NCBI RefSeq assembly: GCF_036188265.1 | Contig: NZ_CP108093.1 | Span: 6,353,001 to 6,417,000 of the forward strand | DNA: 64,000 nt | Reading direction: 5' to 3' | Source of the DNA: Streptomyces sp. NBC_00247 | Lineage (GTDB): Bacteria; Actinomycetota; Actinomycetes; Streptomycetales; Streptomycetaceae | Part shown: one piece after another, positions 8,740 to 15,296 of the stretch | How positions within the stretch are numbered: position 1 is the stretch's first letter | Layout of the letters: every line of letters begins with the position of its first letter | Notes under the pieces: model-generated | Databases searched by the model: none | What the model saw: only the letters and a program-made list of their open reading frames with translations | Told to the model about the DNA's origin: nothing | Program-made: the position numbers and the translations under genes

Positions 8740-9211
8740 CGAGAGTGTCGCCGGGGGTGTGTCCCTGTCAATGAGTGCGCGCGACCTCTGTTCCGTCGGA
8801 CGTCGTCCCGAGGGGCGAATCCGGTCTGTGCGGCATTCGGCGCACATCCGGGTGAACCGTGAGGGATCGGTGGGCGTGGACACGCGCCTGCCCGGGGTGG
8901 GGGTGGTCGCCCGATTGCTCGCGGGACGAGGTGGACGGACGGCCCCGCGCTCATGGTTTCGGAGCTTCGGAGGCGGTGGGCCGGCACGCTCTTCGGTCGG
9001 TCGGCTCCCGCGCGGGGCAGCGGATTCGCGCACCGCGACCCGTAGGGACGCCACCTTGTCGGCGCGGTCTTGCCGGGTGCGGGGTCCCCCGGGGTGAGCG
9101 GGAGCTCGCGCGTGCGGGAAGCTGGTGTCCCGATCAGCCGGTCGCCCCGCGTGGGCCGCTCGGCGACAGTCCGTGGGCCGGCGCCGGCCGACCGAAGAGG
9201 GGGGGCCCGCG
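8740..9211. other. Intergenic region without recognisable gene
   Basis: Divergent spacer between the glycosidase gene and a small membrane protein gene. Frames are open, as expected at this GC content, but none has a ribosome site plus a plausible protein. No strong hairpin or repeat was noticed. Confidence 0.5.
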
Positions 9212-9619
9212 ATGGTCCTGATGGTGATCGTTTGTGGTTTTCTCGTGCTGGGGAACACCTACATGACCTGGAAGGCCGTCCAGCTCCGGCGCGATCCGGA
9301 CGTGGCCGATTCCGTGGTCGCCGTCCTGCCGTTCGGGCCTGTCGTACGGCGGGGGGAAGTGCGGTCGGCCGGTATCACCGCGGCCGCCCTGTGGGGCGTG
9401 GTGGTGGTGCTCCTGATGGGGCCGTTCGACGGTGCGGTGGCTTCGTGGGGCGTCGCCGCGGGGGTGCTGATCATTCTGGCCTCGGCGCTCTGCGAGATGT
9501 GCGTGATCCTCTTCAACACCCCGAAGTTCGCCGTGCCGCCGCACATGCGGGCCGAGCCCGGAGTCTTCGCGGCGCGCCGTGCGCGCAAGGCTGAGAGCAC
9601 GCGGGGGGCCGGAGCCTGA
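9212..9619 (+). CDS. Small membrane protein of unknown function
   Basis: 135 aa, not recognised. Hydrophobic segments at about 2-20 (VLMVIVCGFLVLG), 50-70 (ITAAALWGVVVVLLMG) and 75-100 (GVAAGVLIILASALCEMCVI) predict two or three transmembrane helices. The C-terminal tail is basic and probably cytoplasmic. The start ATG 9212 is preceded by a purine-rich GAAGAGGGGGG site. The frame is open a further 29 codons upstream, but that part is Arg/Pro-rich and non-hydrophobic. It stands alone, divergent from the glycosidase gene, and context gives no clue to its role. Confidence 0.65.
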   Translation: MVLMVIVCGFLVLGNTYMTWKAVQLRRDPDVADSVVAVLPFGPVVRRGEVRSAGITAAALWGVVVVLLMGPFDGAVASWGVAAGVLIILASALCEMCVILFNTPKFAVPPHMRAEPGVFAARRARKAESTRGAGA

Positions 9620-9801
9620 GGGCGCCCGGCTCCTTGGTGCGAACCCGGTGCGAATCCGGTCAGGCGTACCGGACCTGGCCGGGCTCACCGAACCCGGTGT
9701 GCCCGAACCGGTCCCGTACTCCGATACTGCTTGCATGCGGTGACGCGGAGAGGACTTCGTGGCCCGCGACGGACAGGCTTCACGGTGGAAGGCAGAACAA
9801 G

Positions 9802-10647
9802 GTGACGATCGTCGCATATCAGGGGGAACCGGGCTCCAACTCGGCGACCGCCGCCCACGCGCTGTACCCAGGCTGCGACGAAGTGCCTTGTACGGGATTC
9901 GAGCAGGCGCTGGACGCGGTGACGCTCGGTAGGGCCGATGTCGCGGTGATCCCCGTGGACAACTCCGCTGCCGGGCGCGTCGCCGACGTGCACCATCTGC
10001 TGCCGGAGTCGGGTCTGTTCATCGTCGCGGAGTACTTCCTCGCGATCCGCTTCGACCTGATGGGCGTCCCGGGCGCCTCGATCGACCAGGTGGAGTGCGT
10101 ACGCAGCCATGTGCACGCGCTCGGCCAGTGCCGGAAGCTGCTCCGCGAGGGCGGCTGGCGCACCCATGTCAGCGACGACACGGCCGGCTCGGCCCGCGAG
10201 GTCGCGGAGCTGGGAGACTCCCGGCACGCCGCGCTCGCGCCGCCCGCCGCGGCCGAGCTGTACGGGCTGGACGTGCTGCGGGCCGAGGTGGAGGACGACC
10301 CCGAGAACACCACGCGCTTCGTGGTGCTCACGCGTGACGCGGGACCGTGGCCGGAGGCGGACGGCACCACGATGACCAGCCTGTTCTTCTGCGTGCGCAA
10401 CATTCCCAGCGCGCTCTTCAAGGCGCTCGGCGGATTCGCCACCAGTGGCGTCAACCTCACCAAGATCGAGAGTTACCAGCTGAGCGCGGGCCTCAGCCCC
10501 AGCCGCTTCTACGTGGAGATCGAGGGACACCCCGACGAGCCGCACGTCGCGCTCGCCCTGAACGAGCTGCGGTTCTTCTCCTCCGAGGTGCGCATTCTCG
10601 GGGTCTACCCCGCGCACGCGCACCGGCTGCGCGGACGCGCGGGCTGA
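9802..10647 (+). CDS. pheA: Prephenate dehydratase with atypical ACT domain
   Basis: Converts prephenate to phenylpyruvate in phenylalanine biosynthesis. 281 aa, normal length for a monofunctional enzyme. The catalytic dehydratase domain covers about 1-185, with the opening AYQGEPGSNSATAA, PVDNSAAGRVADVHHLL, and the TRF motif at Thr171-Phe173 (ENTTRFVVL). A C-terminal ACT domain covers about 193-270 with SLFFCVRNIPSALFKAL. In the ACT domain the usual phenylalanine-binding ESRP is replaced by ESYQ, so feedback control may differ. GTG 9802 was chosen because GGAAGG lies about 9 bases upstream and the protein then begins exactly at the family's N-terminus; the frame is open upstream to 9634. It is convergent with the FHA-FAD gene. 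Confidence 0.88.
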   Translation: MTIVAYQGEPGSNSATAAHALYPGCDEVPCTGFEQALDAVTLGRADVAVIPVDNSAAGRVADVHHLLPESGLFIVAEYFLAIRFDLMGVPGASIDQVECVRSHVHALGQCRKLLREGGWRTHVSDDTAGSAREVAELGDSRHAALAPPAAAELYGLDVLRAEVEDDPENTTRFVVLTRDAGPWPEADGTTMTSLFFCVRNIPSALFKALGGFATSGVNLTKIESYQLSAGLSPSRFYVEIEGHPDEPHVALALNELRFFSSEVRILGVYPAHAHRLRGRAG

Positions 10648-10737
10648 CACGGCGGCCGCCGCCGGCCGAGCGCCCGGAGCCGGCCCGCCCCGCAGGCACG
10701 GTCACCGACGGGGCGCGCGACGATGCCGGCCCGGCCC

Positions 10738-12723
10738 CTACTGGACCCCTGCCGACGGGAGGCTCCGGGGATCGGCCACGTGGGCTCCGGCGGAGACAGG
10801 ACCCACCGGAGCGGGACCCGCCGGAAACGGACCGCCGGGCCGGGGGACGTAGACCGGCGAGTCCGACTGGTAGAAGAGGTCGATGTCGGCCTCCTCCCCG
10901 CCGACGATCAGGGTGTCCCAGGCGCCGCTCTCCTGGAGGGTGCGCAGGGTCGCCGGGTCGACCGAGGCGAGGTGGGAGCGGAGCTGCTCCATGGTGGGCA
11001 TCCCGGGCAGCCGGGGAGCGAGACGGTCACGGATCGCCGCCATGCGGTCCAGCAGCTCGTCCAGATCGGGCCGTCCCGACGCCCGGCCGGCCTCCTGCCC
11101 CGCCTCCCGGCCCGCTTCCGCGCTGCGGGCGATGATGTCCTTGATGGCGCGGGTGACGCCCTGCTCGTCGGTGGTCACCATGGCGTTCCACGCCCGGCTC
11201 TTGTGCCGGTACTGCAGCATGGACATCGCCGCCTCGTGCCGGATGAAGTCCGCGTCCCGCAGGGGCTTCCCCCGCCAGGCCCGGCTGAGTGAGCGGGCCA
11301 GAGAAGTGGCCGAGGCCAGGCCGCTGTTGAGGCCGCGACCGGGCCAGAAGTGGATCGCGTTGGCGGCGTCGCCCAGCAGGAAGCCGTACGTCCCCGGGGT
11401 CGTCGCGGTCGGGCGGAGCAACTGGGCCGTGAACCGGGGACGTTGCACCATGTCCAACCGGAACGACGTGATCGCGGAGAGATCGTCCTCGGGCACACCG
11501 AACAGGTTCAGGCCCTGCCGGATCTCCTTCCACAGGGGCGAGCTGCGCAGCAGAGCGGGCAGGAAGAGCGTGCCGTGCGTGGAGCAGCGGAACTCGTTGT
11601 CCTCCTCGCGGTTCATCAGGCAGGGACGGGCGGCGATGCACTCCTCGAAGACCTGGCGGACCGGATCGATACCGATCACACCCTTGGCCTCCTCGCGGGT
11701 GAGCCGCATGTTCAAGAAGCCCTCGCCCCGGAGCGAGTTGAGCAGGAACCGGTTCTGCGACACGGTCAGCAGCACACTCATCGGGTCGGACAGCCGCGAC
11801 TTGACCCGCAGCCCCAGCACGACGTCCTGGAGGTGCTCGCCGTCCAGGGAGTAGATGGAGGCGTCGGCCGTGCCGAAGCGGTCCGCGAAGTGGTCGCGGG
11901 TGCGGGAGCGCCCGCCCTCCCCGATCACCAGGACGTGTTCCTGGGCGAGCCGGCTCTTCCGCTCCACGGGGTCGAACCGGTGCGGGACGAGCTGGATCGC
12001 CGGCCGGGTGTTCGCCAGGGCGAGGAGCCGGTCCTCGATGTAGGCGATCCGGATGTTGCGGGGCGGACGGCCGTCCACGGAGTCCGGTCCCACCGGCCAC
12101 ATCTCCGAGTACGCGGCCTCGTCGCTGAACAGCGCCGTTCGCACCTCCTCGGAGAGCGCGAGGTACTGGCGGCTCTGGACCGTCACGACCTGCTGGCGGC
12201 GCACGTTGCCCTGCGACTCGTCCTTCCAGACGACTTCGGAGCCCTTGCGGACCCATCGCCCGTCGTAGACGGTGATCGCCACCCGCCCGCTCAGCGCCTC
12301 CTCCAGAGCCAGTGCGAAGGCGAGCCCGACCGGACCGCCGCCGGTGACCGTGACCCGCAGGGTGCCGGGGTTGGCCGCCGCGTTCAGCCGGGGCAGGTGC
12401 AGCTGGGAGAGGTCGATGACCGTCTCCATGACGTCCTGTGCCTCGAAGAGGAAGGTTTCGTCACCGATCCGCACGCAGTCGTTGGCACGCAGCACGTGGC
12501 GGGTGACACGCTGGTCGTTGACGTACGTGCCATTCCTGCTGTCACGGTCGTGGAGGACGTACGCCCCGTCCTCCCTGACGATCTCGGCATGCAGCCGGGA
12601 GGCGCTCGGACTCACGATCACGACCCCGTTGTCGCCCTTGCGTCCGAATGTGACAGGAGCGGTGCCCAGAACCACGCTCTGGCCGGCGAAGGGGCCCGTA
12701 CGGCCCACGATGACTGACGGCAT
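10738..12723 (-). CDS. FHA domain - FAD-dependent oxygenase fusion protein
   Basis: 661 aa. The N-terminal FHA domain (about 1-100) shows GRKGDNGVVI, SASRLHAEI and DSRNGTYVN, the phosphothreonine-binding signature. A group A flavin monooxygenase-like region follows (about 120-520). It has a nucleotide-binding VTVTGGGPVGLAFALALE motif near 125 and the second FAD motif GFLLGDAANAIHFWPGRGLNSG near 455. The C-terminus (about 560-661) is a helical region and a Pro-rich tail. The combination suggests a flavoenzyme recruited by or responding to Ser/Thr kinase phosphorylation; substrate unknown. ATG 12723 has an AAGGAG site 7 bases upstream and begins directly at the FHA fold. An upstream in-frame ATG (MSHQ, about 12920) would add a Gly/Asn-rich tail of some 66 residues but has no good ribosome site. 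It stands alone, facing pheA. Confidence 0.8.
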   Translation of the reverse strand: MPSVIVGRTGPFAGQSVVLGTAPVTFGRKGDNGVVIVSPSASRLHAEIVREDGAYVLHDRDSRNGTYVNDQRVTRHVLRANDCVRIGDETFLFEAQDVMETVIDLSQLHLPRLNAAANPGTLRVTVTGGGPVGLAFALALEEALSGRVAITVYDGRWVRKGSEVVWKDESQGNVRRQQVVTVQSRQYLALSEEVRTALFSDEAAYSEMWPVGPDSVDGRPPRNIRIAYIEDRLLALANTRPAIQLVPHRFDPVERKSRLAQEHVLVIGEGGRSRTRDHFADRFGTADASIYSLDGEHLQDVVLGLRVKSRLSDPMSVLLTVSQNRFLLNSLRGEGFLNMRLTREEAKGVIGIDPVRQVFEECIAARPCLMNREEDNEFRCSTHGTLFLPALLRSSPLWKEIRQGLNLFGVPEDDLSAITSFRLDMVQRPRFTAQLLRPTATTPGTYGFLLGDAANAIHFWPGRGLNSGLASATSLARSLSRAWRGKPLRDADFIRHEAAMSMLQYRHKSRAWNAMVTTDEQGVTRAIKDIIARSAEAGREAGQEAGRASGRPDLDELLDRMAAIRDRLAPRLPGMPTMEQLRSHLASVDPATLRTLQESGAWDTLIVGGEEADIDLFYQSDSPVYVPRPGGPFPAGPAPVGPVSAGAHVADPRSLPSAGVQ

Positions 12724-13063
12724 TGCACGCTCCTTGTGAACGAAGCCCATCCCCAACGGCTCGCCCGGTGCCGCAGATCCGGCCCACGAGCGGTCCCGTA
12801 CTCCGTACTGACGGGCCTTCGGCCCCGACGCGCCGCCCCTGTCCGGCGATGCCGTGCCGTTCCCGTCGGTCGTGCCGTTCGCGACGGCCCCATTCGCCCC
12901 GTCCGTGTCCTGATGGCTCATCAATTTCTGGCGTTTCAGGGTGTGTTGACCGGTAGTCGATGAGGCCTCGAAGTCTACGGGACAGGGTCGGCCGGTGGCG
13001 AAGGGTTGGCCCCCGGCGCGCGTGGCGCACCGACGCCGGGGCGTACGTCCCGCGGTGCGGGCG
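12724..13063. other. Leader region upstream of the FHA-FAD gene
   Basis: 340 bases between two minus-strand genes. The reading frame of the downstream gene is open through most of it and could encode a Gly/Asn-rich extension, but no separate gene is supported. The part near 12905-12970 is less GC-rich and is the likeliest promoter location. Confidence 0.4.
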
Positions 13064-13678
13064 TCAGGCGGTGTCCGGGCCCGGTGGCCCCGCCGTCCTC
13101 CCGTCACCCAGCCTCCAGGCCTCGATGTCGCGGTAGTGGATCGGGCCGCTGCCGCGGGCCACGTTGCTGCCGACCAGATGCAGACGGGCCGCCGGCCATC
13201 CGCCACCGCGGAACCCGGCGAGCCCCGCCGCGATCTCGCCCGCCGAGGTCAGGTCGCCCCGGCGGGCGCGGGCGAGGGTCAGATGCGGTCGGAAAGGCCG
13301 CTCCGCGAAGGCGACGCCGTGATTCCTGACGGCGGCACGCACGTCGGCGGCGAGCCCGTGCAGCTCGTCGAGTTCACCGTCGATCCCGCTCCACAGCACC
13401 CGGTCGTCGAAGCTGCCGCTGCCCCGCAGTGCCAGGCGGGGTGGTCGGTGGGCCGCCGCGAGGCCGGCCAGGAGCGGGCGCAGCGCCGGAACCGCTTCCA
13501 CCGGAAGTTCGCCGAGGAACGCCAGGGTGATGTGCCAGTCCTCGACGCGGTTCCACCGCATCAGGGGGTGCGTGCCGTAGGCCGGGCGCAGCTCCCGGGC
13601 CAGCTCCTCCTTCGCGTGGTCGGGCGGGGCGAGGGCGATGAACACGCGAACGGTCGCGGGTCGGGTCTCTTCGTTCAC
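13064..13678 (-). CDS. thpR: RNA 2',3'-cyclic phosphodiesterase (2H phosphoesterase, LigT/ThpR family)
   Basis: 204-aa cytoplasmic 2H phosphoesterase, which opens 2',3'-cyclic phosphates on RNA ends. Both catalytic HxT motifs are present: HITLAFLG near residue 49 and HLTLARAR near residue 132. The N-terminal RVFIALAPPD matches the family opening. Length is typical (about 180-200). Start GTG 13678 was chosen because it begins just before this motif; an in-frame ATG 12 codons upstream is possible, and neither has a strong ribosome site. No obvious functional link to the neighbours. Confidence 0.88.
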   Translation of the reverse strand: MNEETRPATVRVFIALAPPDHAKEELARELRPAYGTHPLMRWNRVEDWHITLAFLGELPVEAVPALRPLLAGLAAAHRPPRLALRGSGSFDDRVLWSGIDGELDELHGLAADVRAAVRNHGVAFAERPFRPHLTLARARRGDLTSAGEIAAGLAGFRGGGWPAARLHLVGSNVARGSGPIHYRDIEAWRLGDGRTAGPPGPDTA

Positions 13679-13807
13679 ACCTGTCTTCGTACCGTACCCG
13701 GCCGTCGGCATGGCCACGGGGTGGGGGCGGGCGGCAGCGGCCCGGCTCCTTCGTGCCGGTCCGGGAGCGTGCTGACCCGAAGTGTTTCGCAATGGAAACA
13801 TGGTGTG

Positions 13808-13896
13808 GTGTGGCGCACACGCCGCGAGGGAGGGCGCGCTCAAGCCCTGGCAGCACCGCTCCTGGATCTTCCTCACCGACCCCGGCGACCAGTTCG
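13808..13896 (+). pseudogene. Remnant of an IS630-type transposase
   Basis: Two short pieces in different frames look like one segment of an IS630-family transposase: VWRTRREG (13808-13831), then, after a +1 shift, ALKPWQHRSWIFLTDP (from 13836). The family has a conserved stretch of the form TVWRxL...xxLKPWQxRSWIFxxDPxF between the N-terminal helix-turn-helix and the DDE domain. The DDE catalytic part is absent; the sequence downstream of about 13900 no longer matches. It is therefore a decayed fragment of about 30 residues, and no terminal inverted repeats were seen. Confidence 0.5.
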
Positions 13897-14089
13897 CGTA
13901 CGTCAGAACACTGCGGAGGGGGAAGCCGCGCGAACAGGTCGCCGACGGGTTGGGACCGCGGACGGCCGACGGTGGTGTGCGGGCCGGCGAAGTCGCGGCC
14001 GAGTTCGCGAAGGAGGTCGACCTGCGGGGGAGGTCGATCGGGCATCGGGAGACGGTGTGTTCCTGGGGCTCCGGGGAGTCCGAGCCCCG

Positions 14090-14323
14090 TCAGTTCAGCT
14101 GGGACCACAACGCGTGCTCGACTTCGCTGATGGGGGCAGACGGGTCCACGCGCTCCGGATGGCCTGGAGGGGGGCCCGACAGCTGGGCGTCGGCGGGGGG
14201 CGGGATCGGGGGAAGGGACACCGCTCCCACCGTGATCGCTCCCCAGGACGGGCCGAGCTTCTCGCAGTCCGGCATGATCTTTCGGAGTCCCCTGAGGATG
14301 GCTGACCAGAGGCTTCTCCCCAT
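14090..14323 (-). CDS. DUF6059-like small protein
   Basis: 77 aa, unknown function. The C-terminal half has the signature PPPGHPERVDP...HALWSQL, which resembles the streptomycete DUF6059 family (small proteins with a GHPER motif and a terminal ALW-x-L). The N-terminus MGRSLWSAILRGLRKI is amphipathic. ATG 14323 has a GGAGGG site 6 bases upstream, which supports a real gene despite its size. It lies between a transposase scrap and a gene-poor kilobase; nothing nearby suggests a role. Confidence 0.65.
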   Translation of the reverse strand: MGRSLWSAILRGLRKIMPDCEKLGPSWGAITVGAVSLPPIPPPADAQLSGPPPGHPERVDPSAPISEVEHALWSQLN

Positions 14324-14920
14324 CACGTGTCCCTCCGCTTCGGATCGCTGCTTCCGGTCGGAACGAGTATGGCGACGCTCTCTTAAGCGAGCATTGAGCG
14401 GCGCGTCGGGGGAGGCGGCGCAGTCCACGACGTCGACTGATGGGCCGGGTGTTCGTCACCGCCTCGGCAACCGATCCTCGAGGGCTCCCCTGTGGAATCC
14501 TGTGGGAGGTGGCCGCGCGTATGGGCATCACGCCCCTCGCGGTGGCGCAGTGCGCCGAGTAGCCACGCGGGCACGGGGTGATCGAGGAGCATCGGGGCGC
14601 TTGCGGGGAGGCAGCGGCGGCGAGTGAACGCGGTTCGCTTGCCGTGCGTCTCGAAGGGTATGACGATGACCGACCGACGCAGCTCGTCTTCGCCGGGAAG
14701 ACCTGGACGACGTGGGTCCGGCTCCTTCTCTTCCGGCTGCATCGCTGACGCAGTACCTCCGTCAATCGGGGGTGGAAGCCAGGGACATGGCCGCTGTGCG
14801 CCCCCGTCCCTCAGCGAACCGAGCTTTTGCCAAAGGGAGTTGCGTGTGAGTCGTCCAGGGTGTGCGTCGAAAGTCCCGCCTGTCCGGCGACGCCCGGCAC
14901 GCACGCTCGCCGCGTTGTCG

Positions 14921-14955
14921 GGGTCGCCCCGATACATCCAGTACCGGGGCGACCC
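14921..14955. terminator. Strong hairpin, possible terminator
   Basis: Perfect 11-bp inverted repeat: GGGTCGCCCCG (14921-14931), 13-base loop, CGGGGCGACCC (14945-14955). No assigned gene ends here, so it may be a terminator for a lost gene or a boundary of the cluster. Confidence 0.4.
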
Positions 14956-15144
14956 TCCGCCGTGCGAGCGCGCGCACCGGACGCCGCCGGCCCCGCCCTT
15001 TGGACGGACGGCGCTACTTTCGACACACGCCCTGGCGGGCGGGGAGCGGACACGGTGGGCCGGAGCGCTGTTCGGCGTCGCCCGAGTCCATCCCGACAGG
15101 TGTGTGTCACCCTCTCTCCGAGGGCGAGGTTTCAACCCAGGCCG

Positions 15145-15161
15145 CCCCGACTGAATCGGGG
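15145..15161. other. Short hairpin before the LAL regulator
   Basis: CCCCGA (15145-15150), 5-base loop, TCGGGG (15156-15161), about 135 bases upstream of the regulator start. It could be a regulator site or a weak terminator. Confidence 0.25.
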
Positions 15162-15296
15162 ATCAGCGCGACGCTCCACGCGATTTTGCTAAGTCTTATC
15201 ACTCATGCAGGACTTGGTATGGGATCAACCAGTTCTAGTGCAGGTGCGAGATGCCGAGGGTAGGTTGATCACTGGCATGGGAGGGTTTCACACGGA

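Larger units (their letters stand above)
14324..15296. other. Gene-poor kilobase upstream of the LAL regulator
   Basis: No convincing gene. A small plus-strand frame, 14440-14562 (40 codons, containing ILWEVAARMGITPLAVAQ), and an in-phase stretch after its stop (14578-14748, ending VFAGKTWTTWVRLLLFRLHR) look faintly coding and may be a decayed gene, but I do not recognise them. Two hairpins occur (14921-14955 and 15145-15161). The last 150 bases are the most AT-rich part and should hold the promoter of the regulator gene at 15297. Confidence 0.45.

Noticed and set aside
9630..9700. Tandem-like GTGCGAAYCCGG words upstream of pheA
   Set aside because: Only two imperfect copies of about 11 bases in GC-rich DNA; not enough to call a repeat or regulatory site.
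10651..10684. GC-rich palindromes between pheA and the FHA-FAD gene as a terminator
   Set aside because: GGCGGCCGCC has no loop and the GCCGGC pair is only six bases; too weak to call although the genes are convergent.
13374..14765. 463-codon minus-strand frame across the thpR/DUF6059 region
   Set aside because: It overlaps thpR in another frame, has shadow-like composition, and contradicts the well-supported small genes there.
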